NCBI GenBank assembly: GCA_038123715.1
Contig: JAYPAN010000011.1
Span: 1-50,459 of the forward strand
DNA from: JAYPAN01 sp038123715
GTDB taxonomy: Bacteria; Pseudomonadota; Alphaproteobacteria; RS24
DNA length: 50,459 nt
Direction of reading: 5' to 3'
A program made the translations under genes and the position numbers. Below, in pieces: positions 32,404 through 41,406 of this stretch (positions within the stretch are counted from its first letter, which is position 1; every line of letters begins with the position of its first letter). Below the pieces are notes generated by a model, which saw only the letters and a list, made by a program, of their open reading frames with translations, searched no databases and was not told the DNA's origin.

Positions 32404-33936
32404 CTATAGCGGGATATTATCGTGTTTTTTCCACGGGTTATCGAGCTTCTTATTTTGCAGCAAGGCCAGCGCGCGCGCCACTCGCCGCCGCGTATTATGC
32501 GGCTGGATAACCTCGTCAATATAGCCGCGCTCCGCAGCCACAAACGGGTTCAGAAAACGCTCTTCATAATCCTGCGTGTGCTGGGCGATTTCCTCATCAT
32601 TGCCAATGGAGGCGCGGAAAATAATCTCCACCGCCCCTTTCGCGCCCATAACCGCAATTTCCGCCGTCGGCCAAGCGTAATTCACATCACCGCGCAAATG
32701 TTTCGACGCCATCACATCATAAGCGCCACCATAGGCTTTGCGGGTAATCACGGTAATTTTTGGCACGGTCGCTTCGGCATAGGCAAACAATAATTTCGCA
32801 CCATGCTTGATAAGCCCGCCATATTCCTGCGCCGTTCCCGGCAAAAAGCCCGGCACATCCACAAAAGTAACAAGCGGAATATCAAAGCAGTCGCAAAACC
32901 GCACAAAACGCGCCGCCTTGCGGCTGGCATCACTGTCCAGCACACCGGCCAGCGTCATTGGCTGATTGGCCACAAAACCGACACTGCGCCCCTCCATGCG
33001 GCCAAAACCGGTTATGATATTTTTGGCAAAATCCTTTTGAATTTCAAAGAAATCACCCTCATCCACCACTTTGGCGACCAGTTCCATCATGTCATAGGGC
33101 ATGTTGGGATTATCCGGCACCAGCGTATCCAGCGAGCTTTCAACGCGGTCGCGCATGTCAAAATGCGGCCTTTCCGGCACGCCCGTCCGATTGGACAAAG
33201 GCAGGAAATCAATCAGGCGGCGCAATTCGGCCAGCGCCTCGACATCATTGTCATAAGCGCCGTCGGCAACCGATGATTTGGTTGTATGCACTTTCGCCCC
33301 GCCCAATTCTTCCGCCGTCACTTCCTCATTGGTGACGGTTTTCACCACATCCGGGCCGGTGACGAACATGTAAGAAGTATTACGCACCATGAACACAAAA
33401 TCGGTAATCGCCGGTGAATATACATCACCGCCGGCGCATGGCCCCATAATCATGGTGATTTGCGGTATCACGCCCGATGCCAGCGTATTGCGCTGAAACA
33501 CTTCGGCATAACCGCCCAGCGCGTCAACACCTTCCTGAATCCGCGCCCCGCCCGCGTCAAGAATACCGATAATCGGCACGCCATTGCGAAGCGCCATATC
33601 CTGCACTTTATTGATTTTGCGCGAATGCGCCAGCGACAGCGAGCCGCCGAAAACTGTAAAATCCTTGGCATAAAGATAAATCGGACGACCATTCACCGTT
33701 CCCCAGCCGGTCACCACGCCATCGCCGGGGATTTTATTGTCAGCCATGCCAAATTCCTGGCAATTATGCTCAACAAACATGTCGATTTCTTCAAAACTGT
33801 CAGGGTCAACCAGCAGGTCAATGCGTTCGCGTGCGGTCAGCTTGCCGCGCCCGTGTTGCGCCTCAATCCGGCGCTCACCGCCGCCCAGACGGGCAATGCG
33901 CCGTCGCTCCTCAAGTTCAGCTACAATATCTCTCAC
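32404..33936 (-). CDS. pccB: Propionyl-CoA carboxylase, carboxyltransferase subunit beta
   Basis: Transfers the carboxyl group from biotin to propionyl-CoA. The 510-residue protein has the acyl-CoA carboxyltransferase fold: GGGERRIEAQHGRGKLTARERI at the start, oxyanion-hole GG motifs in MGPCAGGDVYSP and RKAYGGAYDVMASK, and the biotin-site VDVPGFLPGTAQE. The C-terminal HNTRRRVARALALLQNK is typical of PccB. The start is GTG with GGGGAG upstream. It begins 13 bases after the ATP12 stop. Confidence 0.94.
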   Translation of the reverse strand: MRDIVAELEERRRIARLGGGERRIEAQHGRGKLTARERIDLLVDPDSFEEIDMFVEHNCQEFGMADNKIPGDGVVTGWGTVNGRPIYLYAKDFTVFGGSLSLAHSRKINKVQDMALRNGVPIIGILDAGGARIQEGVDALGGYAEVFQRNTLASGVIPQITMIMGPCAGGDVYSPAITDFVFMVRNTSYMFVTGPDVVKTVTNEEVTAEELGGAKVHTTKSSVADGAYDNDVEALAELRRLIDFLPLSNRTGVPERPHFDMRDRVESSLDTLVPDNPNMPYDMMELVAKVVDEGDFFEIQKDFAKNIITGFGRMEGRSVGFVANQPMTLAGVLDSDASRKAARFVRFCDCFDIPLVTFVDVPGFLPGTAQEYGGLIKHGAKLLFAYAEATVPKITVITRKAYGGAYDVMASKHLRGDVNYAWPTAEIAVMGAKGAVEIIFRASIGNDEEIAQHTQDYEERFLNPFVAAERGYIDEVIQPHNTRRRVARALALLQNKKLDNPWKKHDNIPL

Positions 33937-33949
33937 GGCTCCCCCCGCT

Positions 33950-34678
33950 TTATTGGGTCATCCGGTCAGACGCCCCATTCTCCCCAGCCTGCGCTGAAAA
34001 ATAGCCTGCCAGCACATTGATTTCCAGACTTATCTTGTCCAGCCGCGCCATCGCTTCAGCATCTTCGCCCCATTCATCAATCTGGAATAAATCATCCAGA
34101 AAAGCCAGTTCATAAGCCTGTTTGGCGTCAATTTCGCCATCCGCCAAGGCCAATGTCAGCACTGCCGAGCCGAGCAGAGCCGCGCCATGCGCCAGACCGG
34201 TCAGCCAAAGCGCATCGGTGCCGGCAATCTCGACAAGGCGCGCCAAAGTCGCTTGCGGCTGGGCGACCGGCAAAATGCCCTGTGCTGTGGCAAATGACAC
34301 ATCATAACGCGCCCGCGCCCAATCCAGCATGGGGTTCCAGCTTGCTGTCTGGCGTTCAACCAGCCGGTCGGGATGTTCGGCGCGATAGCAAAGCAAATCG
34401 GTTTCCCCATAGGCGGCAAAGGCGTGCGCGGTCGCCAACGGGTCGGCGGCCACCCTGTCCAGTGCGGTGGAAACTAGCCGCATAATTGGCATGGTGTCGG
34501 GCTTGACCTGTTCGTCTTGCGCCGCCCATTCAGCGGCAATCATATCGGCCAAAGCCTGATGCGGCAGGTGCAAATCAGCGCGCGCCGGGGTTTTTACCTC
34601 ATATTGGTCGAGCATAATGGCATAGCGGCCATTATCCAGCGCCACCTGCTGCACCGCGTCATAAAATCGTTTAGCCAT
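33950..34678 (-). CDS. ATP12-family F1 ATPase assembly chaperone
   Basis: A 242-residue homologue of mitochondrial ATP12, which binds the F1 alpha subunit during ATP synthase assembly. Landmarks are RFYDAVQQVALDNG, AAEWAAQDEQVKPDTMPIMRLVSTALD, DLLCYRAEHPDRLVERQ, and a C-terminal ELAFLDDLFQIDEWGED. The family occurs in mitochondria and Alphaproteobacteria. It overlaps the preceding HAD gene by 8 bases and so is likely in an rluC-HAD-ATP12-pccBA transcript. Confidence 0.93.
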   Translation of the reverse strand: MAKRFYDAVQQVALDNGRYAIMLDQYEVKTPARADLHLPHQALADMIAAEWAAQDEQVKPDTMPIMRLVSTALDRVAADPLATAHAFAAYGETDLLCYRAEHPDRLVERQTASWNPMLDWARARYDVSFATAQGILPVAQPQATLARLVEIAGTDALWLTGLAHGAALLGSAVLTLALADGEIDAKQAYELAFLDDLFQIDEWGEDAEAMARLDKISLEINVLAGYFSAQAGENGASDRMTQ

Positions 34679-35339
34679 ATTCGGGTAGGCCTTGCAGCAG
34701 CGTGGTCAGCGCTTCAGCGCTTTCGACAATATGGTCAGCGCCGCTTTCTTCAAGCTCATCAATATCCTGATAACCCCAACTCACGCCAATCGCGCAGGCT
34801 CCGGCGGATTTCGCCATCAGCATGTCAAAGCTGGTATCGCCCACCATAATCGTCTGCTCCGGCCTCACACCGCATTCACCCATCGCCGCCAGCAGCAAAT
34901 CCGGTGCCGGTTTACCCGGCCCGTCATCGGCACTTTTCAATGTCTGAAAAAACTGCCTTATCTCATAGGCATCGACCACGCGGTTCAGCCCGCGCCCCGA
35001 TTTCATAGTAACAATGCCGAGAAAAGTGTCGCCCATTTCGCCCAAATTGCAAATAAGCTGACGCATGCCTTCAAACATTATTTGACCGCGATCGCGTTGC
35101 TGCAATAAAGTGGCATAAGTGTCGCGGTAAATGGTAATCATATCGGCCAGCATGGCATCGTCTATATCGGGCGCATGGCGGCGCAGCGCGACATCTATCG
35201 GCAGGCCGACAGCATGCAGAATATCGCGGCGCTCCGGACAGGGCAGCTCATAATGCGCCAAGGCGGTTTGCGTGGCGGTCACAATTGTCTGCTGGCTGTC
35301 CACCAGCGTGCCGTCGCAATCAAACACTATTAAACGCAT
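34671..35339 (-). CDS. HAD-family phosphatase (phosphoglycolate-phosphatase-like)
   Basis: A 222-residue Mg2+-dependent hydrolase of the HAD subfamily IA: motif I VFDCDGTLVDS (residues 5-15), motif II Thr in GIVTMKSG, motif III Lys in GPGKPAPD and motif IV MVGDTSFDM. The cap inserted after motif I is all-helical, as in Gph. The substrate is not certain. Its ATG overlaps the rluC stop (TAATG), which suggests coupling to rluC, and it overlaps ATP12. The conserved rluC-HAD-ATP12 neighbourhood is typical for Alphaproteobacteria. Confidence 0.92.
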   Translation of the reverse strand: MRLIVFDCDGTLVDSQQTIVTATQTALAHYELPCPERRDILHAVGLPIDVALRRHAPDIDDAMLADMITIYRDTYATLLQQRDRGQIMFEGMRQLICNLGEMGDTFLGIVTMKSGRGLNRVVDAYEIRQFFQTLKSADDGPGKPAPDLLLAAMGECGVRPEQTIMVGDTSFDMLMAKSAGACAIGVSWGYQDIDELEESGADHIVESAEALTTLLQGLPEYG

Positions 35340-36361
35340 TATGCCTCGTCCTCAGCAAACGGATTGTCGGCATCATTCAGGTCAAGTCCGAGAATATCCC
35401 AACTCGATGCCATATGGTCGCGGAGCGGTGCGTCACAGCGCAAAATGCCTCCGGAAGGATGAGGTATCATAATCGAACGGGCGTGCAAGTGAAGTTTTTT
35501 CGGCAAAATACCGCCATATTCGCGTCCCTCGCCTTCCAGCCTGTATTTGCCGTCACCGACAAGCGGATGGCCTATCGCGGCGGCATGGGCGCGTATCTGA
35601 TGGGTGCGACCGGTTTTCGGGCGAAAGGCGAGCCAGCTAAAGCGCTGGCCGATACGGGCAATTTCGGCATAATCCGTATGCGCCGACATGGCGTCAGGGT
35701 CAGACTTTTCCACCGGACGCACGCGCTCACCACCATCGCGGGCGGCGCGTTTGGCTAATGGCACAAGAATATGACCGCGCGCCGGGCGCGGCACACCATA
35801 GACCAAAGCCCAATAGATTTTCTCCACATCGCGACCGGCAAATTGACGGGTCAAAAATTGCGCCGCCTTGCGGTTACGCGCCAGCAGTAAAATGCCCGAT
35901 GTGTCCCTGTCGAGCCGGTGGACAAGGCGCGGCGGTTCTTCAGCGTCAAATTGCAGACCGGGCAAAGCAGCGTCAATATGGGCTTTGGTTTTGCTGCCGC
36001 CCTGCACCGCCAGACCGGAGGGCTTGTTCAGCACAATGACATCATCATCGCGGTGCAAAATCGCTTGCTGCAAGTTTTTGACCAAAGGCGCCAGTTCCGA
36101 TTGCCGTAATCCCGCAGGGCGCGCCGCGCCAGATGCCACCACAGCGGTCGCGCCATGCGCTTCAGGCGGAATCCGTAATGTGCCACCGGCAGCCAGACGC
36201 GCATTGGCCTTCACCCGCTTGCCGTCAAGCCGCACCAGCCCTTGCCGCAACAGTTTTTCCAGCCGCCCATGCGACAGCTTGGGAAAATGCTTGCGGAACC
36301 AACGGTCAAGCCGCAAGCCGTCCTCGTCTTTGGATATTTGCCTTTGCTGAACGCCGGTCAT
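35339..36361 (-). CDS. rluC: 23S rRNA pseudouridine synthase RluC-like
   Basis: A 340-residue RluA-family pseudouridine synthase with an N-terminal S4 RNA-binding domain (about 16-62, LDRWFRKHFPKLSHGRLEKLLR). The catalytic core has Asp151 in HRLDRDTSG, followed by RPKTGRTHQIRAHAAAIGHP. The S4 domain and length fit RluC/RluD. The exact target position in 23S rRNA is not readable. ATG 36361 has AGGGA upstream. The terminator of the ribosomal cluster lies only about 17 bases before it. Confidence 0.92.
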   Translation of the reverse strand: MTGVQQRQISKDEDGLRLDRWFRKHFPKLSHGRLEKLLRQGLVRLDGKRVKANARLAAGGTLRIPPEAHGATAVVASGAARPAGLRQSELAPLVKNLQQAILHRDDDVIVLNKPSGLAVQGGSKTKAHIDAALPGLQFDAEEPPRLVHRLDRDTSGILLLARNRKAAQFLTRQFAGRDVEKIYWALVYGVPRPARGHILVPLAKRAARDGGERVRPVEKSDPDAMSAHTDYAEIARIGQRFSWLAFRPKTGRTHQIRAHAAAIGHPLVGDGKYRLEGEGREYGGILPKKLHLHARSIMIPHPSGGILRCDAPLRDHMASSWDILGLDLNDADNPFAEDEA

Positions 36362-36377
36362 ACTGTCCCTGATAGCA

Positions 36378-36405
36378 TAAAAGGCACGCGGTTTCCCCCG
36401 TGCCT
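36378..36405 (-). terminator. Rho-independent terminator after rplQ
   Basis: On the minus strand AGGCACG (36405 down to 36399) pairs with CGTGCCT (36388 down to 36382) around a 10-base loop and is followed by TTTT. It ends the long ribosomal transcript 65 bases after rplQ. An imperfect 15-bp direct repeat lies just upstream (36411-36440). Confidence 0.82.
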
Positions 36406-36469
36406 CTCAAATATGTGCTTTTTGAGTATGTGTTTTTGAAAGTGCGCCGGTTAAAACGGCGACACTGCC

Positions 36470-36886
36470 TTACACTTCCTCTTCATCCTCAACGAGAACC
36501 GGGCCGGAATCCTGACCACGGGCATTCGGGTCACGGTCAACAAATTCAATCACGGCCATAGGTGCGTTATCGCCATAGCGGAAATCGGCTTTCATAATGC
36601 GCGTATAGCCGCCCTGACGCTCGGCATAGCGCGGCCCCAGCGTTTCAAACAGCTTGGCCGCCCAACGCTCTTCCGGCAATTGCGCGGAGGCACGACGGCG
36701 CGCCGCCAAATCGTTCTTTTTGCCCAATGTCACCAGCTTTTCAACAAAGGGGCGCAGCTCCTTGGCCTTGGGCAGGGTGGTGACGATTTGCTCATGTTTG
36801 ATAAGCGCAGCCGCCAGATTGCCCAGCATCGCCTTGCGATGGCTGCTTGTCCGGTTCAGCTTGCGACCTGCTTTTGCGTGGCGCAT
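36470..36886 (-). CDS. rplQ: 50S ribosomal protein L17
   Basis: A 138-residue large-subunit protein near the exit tunnel. The start MRHAKAGRKLNRTSSHRKA and the segment YTRIMKADFRYGDNAPMAVIEFVDR are diagnostic. It carries an acidic C-terminal tail (GPVLVEDEEEV) of about 15 residues beyond the bacterial core. It is the last gene of the alpha operon, 30 bases after rpoA, and is followed by a terminator. Confidence 0.97.
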   Translation of the reverse strand: MRHAKAGRKLNRTSSHRKAMLGNLAAALIKHEQIVTTLPKAKELRPFVEKLVTLGKKNDLAARRRASAQLPEERWAAKLFETLGPRYAERQGGYTRIMKADFRYGDNAPMAVIEFVDRDPNARGQDSGPVLVEDEEEV

Positions 36887-36916
36887 GGCGAAGGCTCCTT
36901 TTTGCGCGTCTCGCGC

Positions 36917-37936
36917 TTAGTAATTATCCTCGAACCTTTTGGCAAGGTCCTCAATGTTTTCCGGCGGCCAATTCGGCACTTCCATGCCCAGATGCAGACC
37001 CATTTCAGCCAGCACTTCCTTGATTTCATTCAAGGATTTACGACCGAAATTCGGCGTCCGCAACATTTCGCCTTCGGTTTTCTGAATCAGGTCACCAATA
37101 TAGACGATATTGTCGTTTTTCAGGCAATTGGCCGAACGCACAGACAATTCCAACTCATCGACTTTTTTCAGAAGCGCGGCAGAGAAGCCGGTTTCTTCCA
37201 TCGCCGAAGTTTCGGGAACCTGCACTTCCGGCTCTTCGAAATTGATGAAGCTTTGCAATTGGTCTTGCAAAATACGCGCCGACAAAGCCAGTGCATCTTC
37301 CGGCGTGACCGTGCCATTGGTTTCGATTTCAATGGTCAGCTTGTCATAGTCCAGAACCTGCCCTTCGCGTGTGTTCTCAACATTGTAAGAAACGCGGCGC
37401 ACCGGGCTGTAAAGGCTGTCCACGGGAATCAGACCAATCGGCGCATCTTCCGGACGGTTTTTTTCCGCCGGAACATAGCCATTGCCGGTATTAACATGAA
37501 ACTCAAACCGCACTTCGGCGCCCTCATCCAATGTGCAAAGCACCAAATCAGGGTTCATTACCGACACATTGGCGGTTTCCTCAATATCACCTGCCGTGAC
37601 AACACCGGGGCCTTGCTTGCTCAGCGTCAGGCGCTTGGGGCCTTCGGCATCCATCGACAGCGCCATTTTTTTAATGTTCAGGACAATATCGGTCACATCT
37701 TCGCGGACACCGGGTATTGACGAAAACTCGTGCAACACGCCGTCAATCTGAACCGCGGTAACCGCCGCACCCTGAATGGATGACAGCAAAACACGGCGCA
37801 GGCCATTGCCCAAAGTCAGACCGAAACCGCGCTCCAGCGGCTCGGCGACGATACGGGCAAAGCGGGTCTCATCATGGCCCGGAATGATGTCAAGTTTTGT
37901 CGGCTTAATCAGCTCTTGCCAGTTTTTCTGGATCAC
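36917..37936 (-). CDS. rpoA: DNA-directed RNA polymerase subunit alpha
   Basis: A 339-residue polymerase subunit that dimerises to nucleate core assembly; its C-terminal domain binds UP elements and activators. The N-terminal domain includes FGLTLGNGLRRVLLSSIQGAA; the CTD has LELSVRSANCLKNDNIVYIGDL and NFGRKSLNEIKEVL. GTG 37936 is chosen: it has GAGG 7 bases upstream and gives the conserved start VIQKNWQELI. The longer in-frame reading from 38011 runs into the rpsK gap. Confidence 0.97.
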   Translation of the reverse strand: MIQKNWQELIKPTKLDIIPGHDETRFARIVAEPLERGFGLTLGNGLRRVLLSSIQGAAVTAVQIDGVLHEFSSIPGVREDVTDIVLNIKKMALSMDAEGPKRLTLSKQGPGVVTAGDIEETANVSVMNPDLVLCTLDEGAEVRFEFHVNTGNGYVPAEKNRPEDAPIGLIPVDSLYSPVRRVSYNVENTREGQVLDYDKLTIEIETNGTVTPEDALALSARILQDQLQSFINFEEPEVQVPETSAMEETGFSAALLKKVDELELSVRSANCLKNDNIVYIGDLIQKTEGEMLRTPNFGRKSLNEIKEVLAEMGLHLGMEVPNWPPENIEDLAKRFEDNY

Positions 37937-37976
37937 GGTGCTACCTCGCAAAAAATATATAAAATAGGGCCAAAGC

Positions 37977-38366
37977 CTAGACGCGACGGCGTTTTGGCGG
38001 ACGACACCCATTATGCGGAATCGGTGTTACATCCTTGATGGCGGTGACGGTAAAGCCGGCCGCCTGAAACGCGCGCAGCGCGCTTTCGCGCCCTGAACCG
38101 GGGCCACGAACAAATACTTCCAGTGTTTTCACACCATGTTCCATTGCCTTGCGACCGGCATCTTCGGCGGCCACTTGCGCGGCATAGGGGGTGGATTTGC
38201 GCGACCCCTTAAAGCCCATGGAACCGGCTGATGACCAGCTAATCGCATTGCCTTGCGCGTCGGAAATGGTAATCAACGTATTGTTGAAAGTCGAGTTGAC
38301 ATGGGCGACACCGGCGGTGATGTTTTTGCGCTCGCGGCGACGCACTCTGGATTTATCTACGGCCAT
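37977..38366 (-). CDS. rpsK: 30S ribosomal protein S11
   Basis: A 129-residue platform protein of the small subunit. Diagnostic segments are HVNSTFNNTLITISD, GSMGFKGSRKSTPYAAQ and the basic C-terminus DVTPIPHNGCRPPKRRRV. It sits between rpsM and rpoA in the standard alpha-operon order. No rpsD (S4) gene lies between rpsK and rpoA, unlike in E. coli. Confidence 0.97.
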   Translation of the reverse strand: MAVDKSRVRRRERKNITAGVAHVNSTFNNTLITISDAQGNAISWSSAGSMGFKGSRKSTPYAAQVAAEDAGRKAMEHGVKTLEVFVRGPGSGRESALRAFQAAGFTVTAIKDVTPIPHNGCRPPKRRRV

Positions 38367-38389
38367 AACTTTATCCTGTCTCTTTCAAT

Positions 38390-38758
38390 CTACTTCTTCT
38401 TACCGGCAATTGCCTTGGCCGGGCCGCGACGGGTGCGCGCATTGGTATGTGTGCGCTGGCCCCTCACCGGCAGATTGCGGCGATGGCGCAAGCCCCGGTA
38501 TATGCCCATATCCATCAGGCGTTTAATGTTCATTGAGGTTTCACGACGCAGGTCACCCTCAACCAGATAACCGGCATCAATCGTCTCACGAATGGCGATA
38601 ACATCGGCATCCGACAGCTCATTGACGCGACGCTCCGCCGGAATACCGACTTTTTCGCAGATTTCCACTGCCTTATTCCGGCCAATCCCGTGAATATAGG
38701 TCAGTGCGATAACCACCCTTTTGGCGGTCGGTATATTCACACCAGCAATACGAGCCAC
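38390..38758 (-). CDS. rpsM: 30S ribosomal protein S13
   Basis: A 122-residue small-subunit head protein contacting tRNA and S19. Diagnostic are MARIAGVNIPTAKRVVIALTYIHGIG, GLRHRRNLPVRGQRTHTNARTR and the Lys-rich end. It begins with GTG, with AAAGGAGA 5 bases upstream. It is the first gene after a strong internal promoter and a roughly 140-base leader, so the rpsM-rpsK-rpoA-rplQ group can be expressed separately from secY-adk. Confidence 0.97.
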   Translation of the reverse strand: MARIAGVNIPTAKRVVIALTYIHGIGRNKAVEICEKVGIPAERRVNELSDADVIAIRETIDAGYLVEGDLRRETSMNIKRLMDMGIYRGLRHRRNLPVRGQRTHTNARTRRGPAKAIAGKKK

Positions 38759-38905
38759 TTGCGTCTCCTTTGCGCCCCCCGAAGGGTTAGCCTTAATTTA
38801 TGCGCCCCTCAAAGGGCGGCCTGTAAATGCGCGACAAAACATGCCGCATGTTCCAATTCAAATAGCGGTTTTCAGCCGTTTTGATCAATTATGTCCGAAG
38901 CGCGA

Positions 38906-38933
38906 ATTATAGAAATTTCGCCTCGCCAGTCAA
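38906..38933 (-). promoter_or_regulatory. Strong internal sigma70-type promoter ahead of rpsM
   Basis: On the minus strand TTGACT (38933-38928) is followed after 16 bases by a perfect TATAAT (38911-38906). It lies in the only sizeable gap of the ribosomal cluster (38759-38954). It leaves a leader of about 140 bases before rpsM that contains GC-rich inverted repeats (38801-38820 region). Confidence 0.75.
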
Positions 38934-38954
38934 CTGCCAAACGGCTCAAATCCA

Positions 38955-39530
38955 CTAAAACTCCTTTAAAGCAGCCTCAATCTGCTGCGTGACCTCATCC
39001 ATTTGCTGCATACCGTCCAAAGTCCGCAAGATTCCCTTACCTGCATAATAATCAGCCACCGGCGCGGTCTGTTCCTCATAGACGCGCAAACGGTGCTGCA
39101 AAGCCTCTTCTGTGTCATCCTCGCGCGGGCCGTTTTCACTTTCCTGCGCCCGTTTCAGAATACGCTGAACCAGCACATCCGGATCAACTGCCAGCTCTAT
39201 CACCGCATCAAGCGCGATATTCTTGTCCAACAGCATTGTGTCGAGCGCTTCGGCCTGCGCCACATTGCGCGGAAACCCGTCGAGAATAAAGCCATTGGCG
39301 CAATCATCGGCCTCAATTCGGTCGGCGATAATGCCGACAACCACGCCATCCGGCACTAAATCGCCGCGCGCCATAATATCCTTGGCCTGTTTGCCAATCG
39401 GTGTTTCGGCAGCAACGGCGGCGCGCAACATATCACCGGTCGATAATTGCGGGATATGATGCGCTTCTTGAATGCGCTGCGCCTGTGTGCCTTTACCGGC
39501 ACCGGGGGGGCCAAGGAAAATCAGCTTCAC
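38955..39530 (-). CDS. adk: Adenylate kinase (short form)
   Basis: Catalyses ATP + AMP to 2 ADP. The 191-residue protein has P-loop GPPGAGKGTQAQRI (about 7-20), AMP-binding STGDMLRAAV and GFPRNVAQAE, and lacks the zinc-binding LID insertion of long forms. It starts with GTG overlapping the secY stop by 4 bases (GTGA), so it is coupled to secY. A promoter for rpsM follows it. Confidence 0.96.
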   Translation of the reverse strand: MKLIFLGPPGAGKGTQAQRIQEAHHIPQLSTGDMLRAAVAAETPIGKQAKDIMARGDLVPDGVVVGIIADRIEADDCANGFILDGFPRNVAQAEALDTMLLDKNIALDAVIELAVDPDVLVQRILKRAQESENGPREDDTEEALQHRLRVYEEQTAPVADYYAGKGILRTLDGMQQMDEVTQQIEAALKEF

Positions 39531-40858
39531 CGCTTGCGTCCCCCAAGTTTGGATTTCTTGATAAGCCCCTCATATTGATGGGCAAATAAATGACCCTGCA
39601 CCTGGCCGACCGTGTCCATCGTCACATTGACAACAATCAGCAGCGATGTGCCGCCGAAATAAAACGGCACATTATAGGCGTTAATCAGAAACTCCGGCAG
39701 CAGGCAGACCAGTGTCAGGTAAAGCGCGCCAACCACGGTCAACCGCGTTAACACACGGTCAATATATTCAGCCGTGCGCGCACCGGGACGAATACCGGGA
39801 ATAAACCCGCCATAGCGTTTCAGATTATCCGCCGTATCTTGCGGATTGAAAACAATAGATGTGTAGAAGAAGCAGAAAAAGATAATGCCGCCCGCATAAA
39901 GTGCCATATAGGCAGGCTGTCCACGCCCCAAAAGCGCGGCAATTGTGCCAAGCGCGCCCGTGCCGTCACCGCCGGAGAAATTGGCCAGCGTGATTGGCAA
40001 AAGCAACAGGGAGGAGGCAAAAATCGGCGGAATAACGCCCGCTGTGTTCAGCTTGAGTGGCAAATGCGAATTGTCACCGGCGGTCATTTTATTGCCCATT
40101 TGGCGCTTGGGATATTGCACCAGCAAACGCCGCTGCGCGCGCTCCATAAACACGATAAAGGCAATCACCAGCACCACCATGACCATCAGCGCCATAATGA
40201 TGAAAGTAGACAAAGCGCCCTGCCGACCAAGCTCAAGCGTGCCAGCCAATGCGCTGGGCAGCTCGGCCACAATACCGGCAAAAATAATCAGCGAAATACC
40301 ATTGCCGACACCGCGCGACGTGACCTGTTCACCAAGCCACATCAAAAATACTGTGCCACCGACCAGCGTCACAACCGCGCTGATACGGAAGAACATGCCG
40401 GGGTCGGAGACGACGCCTTCTGCGCCTTCCAGCCCCACAGCAATGCCATATCCCTGCACCGTGGCCAGCAAAACCGTGCCATAGCGCGTATATTGGTTGA
40501 TTTGCTTGCGTCCCGCCTCGCCCTCTTTTTTCAGTTGCTCCAAATGCGGCACAACCGAAGTCAGAAGCTGAATAACAATTGAGGCCGTAATATAGGGCAT
40601 GATATTGAGCGCGAAAATCGCCATACGGCCAACCGCGCCACCGGCAAACATATTAAACATGCCGATAATGCCGGATTGCTGCTGCTCAAAAACCGATTTC
40701 AGCGCTTGCGGGTCGATACCCGGCAGCGGGATGTATGTGCCAAGGCGATAGACCAGCAAAGCGCCAAGCGTGAACCAGATACGCTTTTTCAGCTCATCCG
40801 CCGTGCGAAAGGCGGACAGGCTTAAATTGGCGGCAAGCTGTTCGGCAGCTGAAGCCAT
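39527..40858 (-). CDS. secY: Protein translocase subunit SecY
   Basis: The channel subunit of the Sec translocon, 443 residues with ten membrane segments. Conserved parts are RIWFTLGALLVYRLGTYIPLPGID (segment 1), plug-region FNMFAGGAVGRMAIFALNIMPYITASI, and the C-terminal cytoplasmic loop GFIPGIRPGARTAEYI. It sits after rplO as in most bacteria and is coupled to adk. Confidence 0.97.
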   Translation of the reverse strand: MASAAEQLAANLSLSAFRTADELKKRIWFTLGALLVYRLGTYIPLPGIDPQALKSVFEQQQSGIIGMFNMFAGGAVGRMAIFALNIMPYITASIVIQLLTSVVPHLEQLKKEGEAGRKQINQYTRYGTVLLATVQGYGIAVGLEGAEGVVSDPGMFFRISAVVTLVGGTVFLMWLGEQVTSRGVGNGISLIIFAGIVAELPSALAGTLELGRQGALSTFIIMALMVMVVLVIAFIVFMERAQRRLLVQYPKRQMGNKMTAGDNSHLPLKLNTAGVIPPIFASSLLLLPITLANFSGGDGTGALGTIAALLGRGQPAYMALYAGGIIFFCFFYTSIVFNPQDTADNLKRYGGFIPGIRPGARTAEYIDRVLTRLTVVGALYLTLVCLLPEFLINAYNVPFYFGGTSLLIVVNVTMDTVGQVQGHLFAHQYEGLIKKSKLGGRKR

Positions 40859-40878
40859 AAAACACCCCTCAGGCCGAC

Positions 40879-41379
40879 TTATGCGTCGGCATCACCATTT
40901 GCTTCGGCAGCAATCGGCGCTGCCGCCACCAACGAGATTTTTCCACCCAGTTTCTCAATCGCCGCTTGCGCGCCTTTTGAAACACCGGTCACTTCAAAAT
41001 CCAGCTTTTCTTTCAATTCGCCCTTGGCGAGTATCCGCACGCCATCCTTGGCACGGCGGATAATGCCAGCCTCCACCAGGCTGGCAGCATTGACGGTTGC
41101 GCCTTTGGCCAGCTTGCCAGCCTCAATAGCCGCTTGCAGACGGCCGAGATTAACCGCATTGAGTTTTTTCGGATTCGGCACATTAAAGCCGCGCTTGGGC
41201 AGGCGCATATGCAATGGCATTTGCCCGCCTTCAAACCCTTTAATCGCAACACCCGAACGCGATGTTTGACCCTTCACACCGCGCCCTGCTGTCTTGCCCT
41301 TGCCGGACGACGTGCCGCGACCAACGCGCATACGCGATTTGCGGGCGCCCTGATTATCACGAAGTTCGTTGAGTTTCAT
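40879..41379 (-). CDS. rplO: 50S ribosomal protein L15
   Basis: A 166-residue large-subunit protein beginning MKLNELRDNQGARKSRMRVGRG, followed by SGKGKTAGRGVKGQTSRSG and FEGGQMPLHMRLPKRGF. It ends in an Ala-rich tail (AAAPIAAEANGDADA) slightly longer than the bacterial norm of about 145-150 residues. It is followed 20 bases later by secY. Confidence 0.97.
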   Translation of the reverse strand: MKLNELRDNQGARKSRMRVGRGTSSGKGKTAGRGVKGQTSRSGVAIKGFEGGQMPLHMRLPKRGFNVPNPKKLNAVNLGRLQAAIEAGKLAKGATVNAASLVEAGIIRRAKDGVRILAKGELKEKLDFEVTGVSKGAQAAIEKLGGKISLVAAAPIAAEANGDADA

Positions 41380-41406
41380 GTGATTATCTCCTGTAAACCG
41401 AGAGGC

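Noticed and set aside
36680..37720. 346-codon plus-strand open frame
   Set aside because: It lies entirely opposite rplQ and rpoA. The basic, Phe/His/Gln-rich composition is that of antisense coding DNA in a GC-rich genome.
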